A DNA stretch of 63,970 nt, taken from positions 1 through 63,970 of the forward strand of contig CAUDNR010004456.1 of NCBI GenBank assembly GCA_958430865.1, in the 5' to 3' direction. Made by a program: the position numbers and the translations under genes. Every line of letters begins with the position of its first letter. The first letter of the stretch is position 1. Shown here in pieces: positions 11,230 through 22,205 of this stretch. Below the pieces are notes generated by a model that made no database searches, was not told where the DNA came from, and was given only the letters and a program-made list of their open reading frames with translations. The DNA is from Entrophospora sp. SA101. Taxonomy: Eukaryota; Glomeromycota; Glomeromycetes; Entrophosporales; Entrophosporaceae.

Positions 11230-11620
11230 TTGGAATCACACACCTCTTTTTCTATCTTTAAGGTCTATATTGGCAATCTCAAAATCTAACAGATGATTAG
11301 ACAAGATGGTATGTTTTGGAGGTTCATAACCACTGCATAAAGATTTGTAAAATCACAGAAGAAAGGTGAATCTGTAACACTAAAAGGAATTCCACACAAA
11401 AAAAAAAACGAACCATTTCTTGATTTGCTCTTGAAATTTTTGGTGCATCTATTCTATCACTGTCAAAATAAGAATGTAGATCTATATTATTTCTAATATT
11501 TCCTTTTTACCTTTTATTTGCAGATTCTATATTATCATTAATGAGCATTTCAGAGCCAAATGTCCTTTCAAGTCAGAAGCTTCCATGGCTTGAAGCAAAA
11601 TTTACTTTGTGCTGACAGGT
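11230..11620 (-). pseudogene. Decayed hAT-family transposase with BED-finger scrap
   Basis: Reading the minus strand from about 11620 down, in shifting frames: KFCFKPWK, then DLKGHLALKC (C-x2-C ... H-x4-C, the shape of a BED zinc finger), then DSDRIDAPKISRANQEMV, CGIPFSVTDSPFF and SGYEPPKHTILS followed by LDFEIANID. The order CGIPF..., GYEPP..., with a BED finger in front, is that of fungal hAT transposases. At least three frame changes are needed and the catalytic and C-terminal regions are absent. No flanking inverted repeats were found. Confidence 0.7.
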
Positions 11621-12375
11621 GAGGATCATGTGGAATTTCTATTGCATTAAAATAATTCCATACTGGATCTCTAGATTTACCTCATTGTCTTGATACTGCT
11701 GGATAAATATTATTATTGATTTTTGGTGCCTTGATTTTTGCTTAATTTTACTACTGGTTCCAAAAAATGTAAGCATGGGATCAAATGAAATTGTAATTGT
11801 AAATGACAAATTGGTAAATTATCATGAAAGTTATAATTATTTTAAAGAATACCTTGATAAGTTAATGTAATGAAATGGATGAGCCACATTTGATCCTTCT
11901 ATCATCCAAATGCCATTTATACTACAGGTCATAATCTTTCTCAACTATGAATTCCAAATAAAGTGACAATTATTGATTATCGATAATTTTAAACAAATAT
12001 ATATATATGATTATCATTTGTGTCGATCAATTCAATTAAATTTTTCATTTTTACGCGAACGAAGAAATCACAAAATTTGTAAAGATATTTCTTTTTATGC
12101 ATAAGAATGATATGTGAAATATTCTTATGATTTAGATAGAAAAAATCAATTATTTTAATTATTTATTATTATTATTAAGAACGAAAAAAAAAACCTTGTA
12201 TGTATCATAAAAAATTTTCATCGGAAGTTTAAAAAAAGTTTAATTCTTTTTTTTTACTTTTTGTTTAACTTTTGTCATGATTTTTGATTTACTAACCTAA
12301 AAAAATATTTTCATCATTGAAAAAAAATTCATTCTTCATCAAAAATTAATTTCTTTCTAAACAAAAAAATTAAAA
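11621..12375. other. Intergenic upstream of the DEAD-box gene
   Basis: No gene seen. The last ~200 bases are rich in A and T tracts and probably hold the promoter of the gene starting at 12376. Confidence 0.4.
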
Positions 12376-14943
12376 ATGGAAGAAAAAAACGCAGAAAATA
12401 TTACTTTGATTCTTAAAGAAATTCAAGAATTAAAATCAACTACATTAAGCATTTTGCCAAAACTTCAATCAGATATTAATCAATTAACTGAAAATTTTGA
12501 GAACTTGGTGGTCGATGAGAATAATAATGATTTGATTATGATTTCTAACAACAACGATGATTATATTGAAGAGGAACCTATTAAAAATTATCCTGGTAAA
12601 AAATTTTTTTTATTAGAAAGTAAATAAAAAAGTTTGGCAAAGAAAGAAAAAATTTAATTAAAACACACATCATTTAAATATCATATACATAGATGAATCA
12701 TTAACATCTGGTGATGAAAGCGAATCCAGAGATTTTAAAAAATCTAACCAAATTGCTGCAAATATACCAAGATCATTATCCAATAGATTACGAACTCCAT
12801 TTCGTCAAAACTTTAGAATTTCCTCTAAGCTTCAAGTATAAATATATTTTTAATAATAATAATTGATGATCTTTTTCTATTTTTATTTATATTTTTATTT
12901 TTTATAAAAAATAATTTATAATGATGATGACGATGGTAGAATCGAAGAGGAGATGCTATTGGTTCTACTACAACGGAAAACATGAGTAAACAACAACAAA
13001 AACAAAAATCTTTGCAAGCAATAACAGCCAACAATAAACGTGATAATCAACGTGAAAAGTTAAAAGATAATTGGGAAGTTTCGACAGCTGTGACTACTTT
13101 TGATGAAATGAAACTTAAACCAGAAGTATTGAATGGAATTCGCGAATTAAAGTAATCTTCATCAATTATATTGTTATTATTGTTGTTGTTGTTGTTATTA
13201 TTAATTAATTGTTTTTAATAAAAATATTTTTTCAATAATCATCACCACTACCAACATTACATAGTATTGCAAAACCTACACCTTTGCAACAACGAGGAAT
13301 AACTGCATTGCTGACACGTAAAGATTGCGTAATTCAAGTTCCACGGTGTGAAGAGCGTGCTTTAACATATTTGACTGCTATCCTTGAACAAATTGAACCC
13401 GAGGAAAAAATTTGTCAAGCCGTTGTTATCATTCATCTTAAAGATCTCTGTTATGTTATTCAAGATTTTCTTAGTATTCTTGGAAAAGAATTACAACTTT
13501 CTTGCTTCACGTGTGTTGGTGGATTTCCATTAAGAAAAGACATCGAAAGATTAATGAATAGTCCACAAATTATTATTGCTACCCCAGGTAAAAATAAATA
13601 ATAATTTAGATATAAATGAATTTAATGGATTTAATATAATATGATTGATCGATTAATAATATATATACACACCTACCTGCTTACATCACATAAATTATAT
13701 TATACAGGCAGATTGATTGATTTAATAAGTCAAAGAAGAATCGATTTTTCGGGAGTGAAAACGGTAGTGGTCGAAGATTCTTGTATCATGTTCAACAGTA
13801 CATTTCGATCACAAACCTTTGACATAATTTTTCGGCTTGCAAGAAGATATGATACTGATGATCGTCAAAGAGTTCAGCGTGTCCTAATGACCACGGCAAC
13901 AACTTTTACCTTGGCAGACATTAAAAATAGAATTTTACAAGAACCACATATTGTTATTGATGACTCGTCACATATTAAAGATGGGTTGAGATTATATTAT
14001 TCGATTGTTGATAAAGAAGATCAAAAATTAGATGCGCTTTTTGAATTTTTAAAAATGGTTTTAGTTTCTTTTAATGTTGGTAATTATGATGATGATGATG
14101 ATAATGACGACGATGAATGTAATGGGGATGATGATGATGATGATGGCAGTGGTAATGATGAAATTAGCGGTGATGACAGTGGTGGAAGTAGTGGTGAAAA
14201 TGACGACATGGATGATAATAGACAATTATCGTCATCTCCATTACCATCTTCATCAAAAACAACAATGTCTTCATCTAATGCATCAACGTCAATCATTATA
14301 TTCTGTGATAATAGCGATCGAGTCAATTGGTTGTTCAATAAATTAGGCAATTTTCACGATAAGTTTAATATTTTTGCTTTGGTAAAATTATTATATGTAT
14401 TTATATATCTGTTTATAGTCGTATTATTTCAAATAATAATTGTTGTTTTTTTATATAATTAGCATTTATCTACAGAACAATTAGAAAGACACGAAATTAT
14501 CAAATCGTTCTGGAACAAAAAATCGACAAAATCATCAATTACAATTACTTTAGATTGTTTTGCTTCGGTATTGGCCTTTTATCCAGTTAAATATTGCATA
14601 CAATTTGATTTGCCTTTTAAAAAGGAAAACTATCAAGATAGGTATGATGTATATATTTTTAATTTTTAATTTGACGAAAAAAAAAAAACTTTTCATATAT
14701 TTTTTATTTTATAGAATATGTTGTTGCGGCGGATATGGAGTAAAAGGAATTAATGTTAATATCATTAATAAACAACAAATGTACGATCTTGATACTTTGG
14801 AACGTTATTATAAAGTACAAAGTAATAAATTACCTGTAAGTAAATTAATAAATTTATTTTTTGAAAAAGGAAAAAAGGTTTTATCTGTTAAAAATCTTTA
14901 TTTTTGTTTATAGAGTAATGCCGAACCTTTTGGTATCATTTGA
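12376..14943 (+). CDS. eIF4A-like DEAD-box protein without ATPase motifs
   Basis: Eight exons join in frame to 633 codons: 12376-12595, 12693-12835, 12940-13151, 13265-13587, 13708-14381, 14463-14641, 14715-14835, 14914-14943. Residues 1-190 are a low-complexity N-terminus with a coiled-coil-like start. The RecA domains follow: TFDEMKLKPEVLNGI and KPTPLQQRGI (Q-motif region kept), ATPGRLIDLI (motif Ib kept), then RLYYSIVDKEDQKLDAL and SIIIFCDNSDRVNWLFNKL (start of RecA2, matching eIF4A). Catalytic motifs are gone. The P-loop position reads VIQVPRCEERAL instead of AQSGTGKT. The DEAD position reads VVEDSC. Motif III SAT is TTAT. Motif V is unrecognisable. The HRIGRxGR position reads DRICCCGGYG. 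A ~75-residue Asp/Asn/Ser insert splits the domains. The family unwinds RNA; this member cannot be expected to bind or hydrolyse ATP norm­ally. Either a retained pseudo-helicase or an early pseudogene. Confidence 0.82.
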
Positions 14944-15268
14944 ACGAATCGACAAAAGAGTTACTCGCAAAAAAATATCATTTTAAATACTTGCTTTTTC
15001 TTAATATTAATATAAAGTAATTAATTATGAGTATGTATGTGGCCAGGAAGGCAATTAATTATCTTTTCGATAATATAAATTATTTGCTGAATTAAAATGC
15101 AAACGTGAGTTTTCGTGTTTGTTTATTATGTAAGTGTAAGGACCGAAAAATAAGACCGTCTGATTTAGACACATCAAAAAGAGATTAGACAACACTGTGT
15201 CTTGACCGATAAATAACATCACAATGCATAATAATATTTGCAGAAAAAAATACGCTTCGGGATATTAC
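14944..15268. other. Intergenic
   Basis: 3' flank of the DEAD-box gene up to the hAT target duplication. No gene seen. Confidence 0.4.
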
Positions 15269-15276
15269 TCGAAGAG

Positions 15277-16877
15277 TAGGGTTGTTAACGGTCCGGTTCG
15301 GTCTGGTCTAGTCCAAAGACCGTCAGTCTAATCAAAGGATCGGTCCGAGACCGCGGTCCAGATCGTGGTCCAGACTTAGGGTTTCTATTCGAATAAAACA
15401 AATGGACGAATGGAACAAATGAAACAAATGATTCGAATAAAACAAATGATTCGAATAAAACAGATAAAACAAATAATGAATAAAACCCTGTAAAAATTTA
15501 CTCCGTGATTAGTCTCAATGTTTTTTCCGTTTATATTAATAAATATACATTTCCGTGTTTTTTCCATAATAATAAATGTATCATATTCACGGAATCTATA
15601 ATTCCGTTTTCATTAAAATGGAGGTTTCACTGAATAAATCAATTAATAAAATGGATAAAACTCGGATAAATGACTGAGCATTTACTGAATAAATAAATCA
15701 ATTAATAAAATGGATAAATTCTTGAATAAATTTAATTGATAAATAAATTTTCAAGTGGTCTACTAAAGATGGCTCCTCAATTAATTGAGGCTAGTTGCAG
15801 CACATGAAATTGAATTGCGGTTCCCATCTTTAAATGTTACTACATGATAAAATGGTAAATTTTTGAAAGATTATTATGGATTAGTAATGTACATACAGCA
15901 ACACGAAAATTTGTATGTGGGTACATCACCCTTGTGATTTGACAGCTTTGAGTTAACACCAGTCCATGTTCTGTTTGAAATTTTCCATATCTCTGAACAG
16001 AATTGTAATTGATTTGAAAGTAATGTAAGTAGTGTATTTGCTTTATATGCTGCATTTTCCAAAGATTCACTTATACCATCTCTTTCTGCAACAATATACA
16101 TATAACTTTTTTTGATATATTCACATTCATGTGTTTAAATGGACTTGCAGTTTATTAACAACTCCATTACTCCATTCACGATTACGTGATTTGCATTTGG
16201 CTCCAAAATGTCCCGGGATATCAAACTTATTATTATTACTATTACTAGTAGTTATATGTTAAGATAATAATGGATTTTTCCATTAGTATGTTTTAATCAA
16301 GTTATATTTAACAAATAAAATGTTTTGTAAGAAAAAAAAAATGCCCATTTTATTTGCAAGTTTATCAGTCACTCAATAATACTCCAGAACTATAAAATCC
16401 TATTCTCACATTCAGCTTTAATTCCACATTTACAAGTTAATATAAATAACATCATGGAAAAAATCCGGATTGCCTACTTAATCATGCTGCTTTTATGAAA
16501 TAAACTGAACATTTACGGAGTGGTAAACATGATCACGGAGATATAATGATTCGAATAGAACAGATAAAAATAATAATTCGAATAAAACGAATATTTCGAA
16601 AAATTTGTATCGGATGAAATAAGAATTCATAGAAACAATTAATGGATTTTGATTTATATAAAACTGTATACATTCTTTTTTTTTTGGATGTATTAATAAA
16701 TTTGGAATTGGATTATGAGATAATAAAATAATATTTTTAACAAATAAATGAAATAAATACTTTTATGATAAAAAAAAATCAACAGCCCAAACGGTCTTTG
16801 ATACTTAAGACCAGACCGACTCAGTCCACGGTCCAGATCGCGGTCCAGTCCAATCAATCTAACCGTTAACATCCCTA
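15277..16877 (-). mobile_element. 1.6-kb hAT element with 8-bp target duplication, decayed BED-finger transposase
   Basis: The ends TAGGGTTGTTAACGG at 15277 and the reverse complement of TAGGGATGTTAACGG ending at 16877 form terminal inverted repeats. Both ends continue into GGTCCAG/CTGGACC-rich subterminal repeats. Flanks are tcgaagag (15269-15276) and ccgaagag (16878-16885), an 8-bp target duplication with one mismatch, as hAT elements make. On the minus strand near 16119-16225 a BED-finger start is readable (PGHFGAKCKSRNREWSNG...LQVHL); its second Cys is Arg (CGT) and a TGA follows at HLNT. Further in are more open pieces (ERDGISESLENAAYKAN, about 16085-16035). The catalytic domain is missing, so this is a deleted, non-autonomous copy. 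A tract of GATTCGAATAAAACAAAT repeats lies at 15387-15470. Confidence 0.8.
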
Positions 16878-16885
16878 CCGAAGAG

Positions 16886-17059
16886 GTTTAATTCGGCTCA
16901 AAAGTATTTTTTCAAAATTTCCTCTTCCGGCGGTACTTACCCAACGTGTTCCTACACTACCGGTTCCTTGTGTTTTTTGCATATTTTTTAATAAAATAAA
17001 AAATTAGCATGTGTGAAATACATTTAGAAGGATACTTGAGAGAAATGGTTCAAGTCGAA
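16886..17059. other. Short spacer between transposon remnants
   Basis: Nothing recognisable. Confidence 0.3.
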
Positions 17060-17220
17060 AGTAAAGGGGGGAAAGCCATATTTATCCAAAACTCTCAAAA
17101 AAAATGCAATTAAAGTTTGGTTAAAAAAAAATAATGACTGAACCATAGATGGAATAAAGTAGTATGGTTTGATGAATCCAAATTCCAACTGTTTTGTCAA
17201 TACTGTTGGAAAAAAAGTTT
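17060..17220 (+). pseudogene. Tc1/mariner-type transposase fragment
   Basis: In the plus strand from about 17150 the frame reads WNKVVWFDESKFQLF. This is the block around the first catalytic Asp of Tc1/mariner DDE transposases (W-x-x-V-x-x-x-DESxF). Just upstream SKTLKKNAIKVWLKKNN is a plausible continuation, but a stop lies between. The two later acidic residues and the inverted repeats are not present. A degraded fragment only. Confidence 0.65.
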
Positions 17221-18030
17221 AATGAATCTTTAAATGATATCATATTAAGTTAATCAATATAAAGTTTATGTGCGCATTAGAAGAACCACCTTCCTTCAAT
17301 TTAGTTTTTTATGTCATTGAATTCTTTACCGTGTTTTCAATTTTTCTAAATTCTTTGTCGTGTTCTTCCAATTTCTAACTATTTTTCCAATATCATATTG
17401 AATGCTGGATTCAAACAAAGTGTTAGTGATTTAATAATTTGGTTAACAAGTGAGCAAGCGATAATTGCTCAAGTTTACTTACAATCGTTAGAGATTTCAT
17501 ATTTAATCCAATAGTATAATTAACATAAACTGCACTATCTAATTCTCCTAATACATCAAGTCAGTAGCATTTTGTTTAAGACATTCGAGAAATTTCCTAG
17601 GGTATTATTAGTATTAGTATGTAATAATTGAAACATTGCACAATTTTATGTAAGCACGCGAAAAAAAAAACAAATAGTGGTAGTGGAATAATTTCTCTTA
17701 CAATTGATATGATTGTTATTATCTCTCTTAACGAACCTTCTTTATTGAATTCTAGGTGTTTTATATATATATTTGTAATAAGGACATTATTAGGTTTATA
17801 AACATTGGCATGTTTTTTTTTTGTGTTTTTTAAAGGAAATTTGAAAGATATAAGATATTGTCACTAGTAGTGTGTGTGCGTGTCCTCCCTATTTTCACTA
17901 ATCCAATTAATTTTAAATTTCTGGCAATTAATTTACGCGAGATTGATCAAGCCAACATTTTTTGCATATTGTGCACTAGGACTAAATCCAATCTTCAATA
18001 TCATCTACAGAAATGCGGTCCCGTTTACTT
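17221..18030. other. Intergenic
   Basis: Roughly 800 bases of AT-rich DNA without supported gene. Overlapping open frames begin near 17858, but they run mainly through the minisatellite that follows. Confidence 0.4.
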
Positions 18031-18206
18031 CGTCGAAAATTATTTCGTCGACAATCATTTCGTCGACACCCATTTCGTCGAAAGTTCATTTTGTCGACAA
18101 TCACTTCATCGACAATCATTTCGTCGAAAGTTCATTTTGTCGAAAGTTTATTTTGTCGAAGGTTCATTTCGTCGAAAATTATTTCGTCGACAGTCCATTT
18201 CGTCGG
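18031..18206. repeat. 15/16-bp minisatellite (CGTCGAMAATTATTT-like unit)
   Basis: Eleven head-to-tail copies of a unit such as CGTCGAAAATTATTT, CGTCGACAATCATTT and TGTCGAAAGTTCATTT, ending CGTCGG at 18206. Unit length alternates between 15 and 16, which keeps several frames open across the tract. The open frames here are a by-product of the repeat and are not called as genes. Confidence 0.9.
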
Positions 18207-18738
18207 CTTATGTATCGTACTAATGATAAATGAGGTGATGATAGTGATGGTAACAATATCGACATTGAATATTTTAGTATTGATAATAATTATTGTTTTT
18301 TAGTAGAGTGTGTGGATCAGACAAATTGGTAATATTCCTTTCGTGATGCATAAATTTGAGTCATTCGTATACTTTCAAACCTTTAAATACATCTTCGAGT
18401 AGCACAATTTAATTTATTAGACTATTTTGAAGGTTTGTCGCATGCTTTCTTCCAACTTCTTAAATTTGAACCATTTGTCGAATATTTTTATTAACTCTCA
18501 TATTAATATAAATAATTCATTTATTTTTACGTTATCAAATTCACGATTTTGATTGGTCAATCAATGATTACATGGATTAAAATTTTGTGTTAAAACATAG
18601 CTCTAAATCTTTAATTAGTTTCGACTAAATAAAATAAATAAACATTTAAAACCAAAATTATCCACTAATTAAATTAATATGTTAGTAAAACTATTCCACA
18701 TAAACATAATAAACAATTGTTATCATCAATTAATTCAC
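18207..18738. other. Intergenic
   Basis: No gene or element seen. Confidence 0.4.
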
Positions 18739-18746
18739 GCTTTTCC

Positions 18747-19166
18747 CATACATGATGGCGAAAGTCATTTGATAAAATTCGAAACTTTCGAAAAAATCAC
18801 ACAAGTTTTCGAAATCGAAATACCCTTGGCGAAATTAAATTCAAAATCTAAATTCAAAATCGAAATCAAAATTCAAAATCGAAATCAAAATTCAAAATTG
18901 AAATCTAAATTCAAAATCAAAATCAAAATTCAAAATCAAAATCAAAATTCAAAAAATTGAAATAAAAGCACTTTAAAGACATTAATGCAAATTTATTTAT
19001 TAATTTCGATTTTCGAATTTTGATTACAAATTTCGATTTTGATTTCGATTTTCGATTTTGATTTCGAATTTTAATTTTTTCGAAACCTGTTAGGGTATAT
19101 TCGAAATGTTTGAACCTTAATCGTCGAAATTATTGTCGAAACAAAACTATTTCGCCATCATTTATG
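18747..19166. mobile_element. 420-bp hAT-type MITE with perfect 8-bp target duplications and hairpin interior
   Basis: The left end CATACATGATGGCGAAA (18747) and the reverse complement of the right end, CATAAATGATGGCGAAA (ending 19166), match at 16 of 17. Both sides carry gcttttcc (18739-18746 and 19167-19174), a perfect 8-bp duplication typical of hAT insertions. The left half is built of AAATCAAAATTC and AATCGAAAT phrases; the right half is their complement (GATTTTGATTTCG). The transcript or single strand could fold into a long imperfect hairpin. An open frame in the left half is only the repeat. No transposase. Confidence 0.85.
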
Positions 19167-19804
19167 GCTTTTCCAAACATAATTGGTGGAAATCTTACCA
19201 CAAAATCAACATTCGCTCTCCATTATAACAATTATGCTGCAGCAACCAGGTATGAACATACATACATAGAGTGACATTAATTTAAAACCGATGCTTTGAG
19301 ATGTGACTCCGGTTCAATTAATGGTTTTTTGAAATATCTTAATGTTTGCATCAAAAAAGGGGTAGGTACTCGTTCAAATGGTGAAAATAAAAAATTTAGT
19401 CTTTAAATCGGCAAAATTTTTTTGCAATAAATAAATTGTAGCAATCTCAAAATATAGAATCATCTATCTCTCTGGGGAATATATTTTGCTGTCTTCCATC
19501 TAATGTGAAGTTGAAGATATATGTGCCTTGCAACTCGAACAACAACACTCTGGTTTGCAAGGTGGAGATTACTGTAGCCATTCTATAGTCATGCTTACTG
19601 TCCACGTAAATATAAAATTCTCTATTCTTTCGTTTCAGGCTGTCCGATTGTAATGTAGAAGAATTCCGAGAAATTAAAATTCAAATGGTTCAAAGTTCCA
19701 TCGTAAATAGAAGCAAAGATGAATTGTTGGAGTTTTTTCAACATACTATATTAATACACATTCTAGACCTAGTACTAGGGATTTATTTGTTATTTATATA
19801 CTAA
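19164..19804 (+). CDS. Possible two-exon hypothetical gene
   Basis: Exon 1 19164-19249 (MAFPNIIGGNLTTKSTFALH...) ends AG|GTATGA. Exon 2 19639-19804 starts after TTTCAG and reads LSDCNVEEFREIKIQMVQSS...LLEFF...HILDLVLGIYL, then TAA. Phases agree (83 codons), but the intron (389 bases) is long for this window. The ATG overlaps the last bases of the MITE at 18747-19166, so the start may be fortuitous. Family unknown; possibly a remnant. Confidence 0.28.
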
Positions 19805-21250
19805 AAATGGTAAGCTAAAATCCATCATACTAAAAACTGACAAACAAATTTCAATTTTTGATTTTTTGGGCCGAGATTGATGATGTATACCAACAAAATT
19901 AATGATTGCCTTTTTAAGCTTCTATCAAATAAGGATTTAGAAAGATAATCAACTGACATAAATTATTAGTAATATTTATAAAAAATTTTTCAAATAAATA
20001 TTATTTGCATGCTGAAGTAATTTTCAAATATTTGTAATTTCCAATAATCAAATTAGTTTTCCAAATTGTCCAAGAGCAGTTTCCCATCTTCAATGGCTAT
20101 GTTGTTGTTTTTTTATCCTTATGATTATTAATAATCATCCGTTTACTATTGTGGTAAACAATTTTGTAATGTAGAATGCATGATAAATTTCGTTCTCACG
20201 ACTGGCTATTTTATAAAATAAATAAGTAATTGTCCAAGTAATAATAATAATACTGGATATTATGACAATGCGGAAATAAAACCTTTAAGGAACCAGCACT
20301 GGTAAAAATTGTATGTGCATCTTAATATTAAGTCAAATTCCCAGAAAAAAGTCCAGTGAGAAATTTCGAAATCGAAATTATTAATATTAATATTAATATT
20401 AATATTAAATAATAGCAAGTACTTTTTTAACTTTAAATTATAACAGATAATTCTGCAACTCGAAATGTTTATCAAAAAATCCTGGAAGACTATCGAGCGT
20501 TGTATCGAAACCATAAACAAGTTTTTTTTTTAACCAAATAATTCTTTCTGTCTTGTTCGAAAGCATCATTAATATTAATATTAAATTTCGATTTTCCGAT
20601 TTTTGAAATCGAACATGTATTATTATTAGTATGACTATTATCTCAAAAGAGAAGAATAAAAAATAAATTTTTTTCAATGTTCCCCCTTTTATTTGCTTTG
20701 AGTTTTGGAATTGAAGAAATTGAATTTTGTAATTTTATAATTATTTATCCAAATTTACTTTAAAAACGATTGTCGTTGGATTGAATTGGAGAAAGTTCGA
20801 TATAAAGGATGGCAAATTGTAATTTTTTATTTACTGGCGTCACGACAATTTGATTCTATAAAATCTGTGCCCAACTCGATCTAATGCGGTAGATACTCAA
20901 GCCAAAACATACTTAATAAAACAAACAATCGGGAAGTTGGTTCGGCGATAACAGGAAGAGAAGAAAGAAAGAAAGAAATACTTGACGCAAACCAGCAAAC
21001 CATGTTTCTTTGCTTAAATTATCATGGAAATACCCATTAAATTTTATTGTTTGGTCATTCACCATCTTGATAACAGATATTAAATTTAGTTAATTAATTT
21101 TTTATCAGGTCCAATCTTTCTTTTAACATCTTCACACCGTAACATTACGCTCGTATATAATTTTGTAACAATTGCATAATCTTACTGGTCCGCATAAAAT
21201 TATAGCAGATAGTAACTAAATTCGGAAATAAATGCTTTATACAAAGGAGA
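19805..21250. other. Intergenic
   Basis: No supported gene. ATTAAT repeats at 20379-20408 and a GAAA microsatellite near 20956-20978. Confidence 0.4.
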
Positions 21251-21618
21251 ATGAAATTTAAAAATAAGGAGGATCTTAACAAAGCAATCATTTGGCGTAA
21301 ATATAGAATATATAAACATGGATAGATCTTGTCGGTGATATATTAAAAGAAAAAGGCAAGGATTTTGTGGAGCTTCTTAATAAAACGATTTTAAGGCATC
21401 GAAGATGCTGGCCAAGCGGATTTAGGGAAAGGAGGGATTACATCAAAGAATGTGTAAACCAATCTTATGTCTGCATCTGAACACGTTAATAACGATTGAC
21501 AGAACTGGATTACGAAATAAATGAACAACAATATTATTCCCAAATGAGCAAAATCAAAGAGGAAGAACTATTTCGCTACAAATATAAAAAGAAGGTTTAT
21601 CAGCAACAGGAAAATTAA
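21251..21618 (+). pseudogene. Decayed coding remnant, unknown family
   Basis: Three open pieces in changing frames have protein-like composition. They are MKFKNKEDLNKAIIWRKYRIYKHG; then IDLVGDILKEKGKDFVELLN, continuing through LRHRRCWPSGFRERRDYIKE; then LDYEINEQQYYSQMSKIKEE, continuing to YQQQEN and TAA at 21616. Stops separate them (TAG at about 21322, TGA at about 21479) and I find no introns that would remove them. It looks like the broken C-terminal part of a charged protein. I do not recognise the family. Confidence 0.4.
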
Positions 21619-22205
21619 ATAGAGTTGCAATTAAGTAATAATTAACAAGAAAAATGCTTTTTTGATTCAAATAAAGAAATTATGAACACATGATGATATA
21701 CAATTTCCTATAATAATAAAACCCGATTAACGTTCATCTATTAATAGCTGTTGTGTATTTATTTATTTCACAAATGAGCTGACGAAATCATTACACATGC
21801 GAATTCTCTAAACAATTTTTTTATTTCCATTTTTTGTTTGAATCATGCAATTGACAGGTATTAATTAATTAATTGCGTTGAATACATTTAATATTAAAAT
21901 TAAATCCCTTTTTTTTTTTTTCTTTTTTTATATGTATTACTAATATTTAATCTGATAGTATAGGGTATACTAATACTAATAATATAGTAAGTATAGCAAG
22001 GGGATAATATACTAATACTAATTAGCAAGTAAACAGGTAAATTTTTTGTCGTTTGTTAAATTTTTTAATAAAAAAAAATTTGTAATACAAATAAATAAAG
22101 TAAATAAAATAACAATAATAATAAACAAAACATATAAAATAAACATGAATTCATTATCTCTATCGTTTTTATTTTTCCTCCTTTATTTATTTTATAATAA
22201 AAAAA
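21619..22205. other. Intergenic upstream of the phosphatase gene
   Basis: AT-rich; contains a T-run and TACTAATA repeats (21935-22022). Presumed promoter region of the gene at 22206. Confidence 0.4.

Noticed and set aside
14084..14350. Minus- and alternate-frame ORFs over the acidic region of the DEAD-box gene
   Set aside because: Open only because of GAT/GAC repeats; the plus-strand frame fits the family before and after.
17858..18303. Three overlapping plus-strand ORFs of ~100-120 codons
   Set aside because: Created by the 15/16-bp minisatellite; composition is pure repeat.
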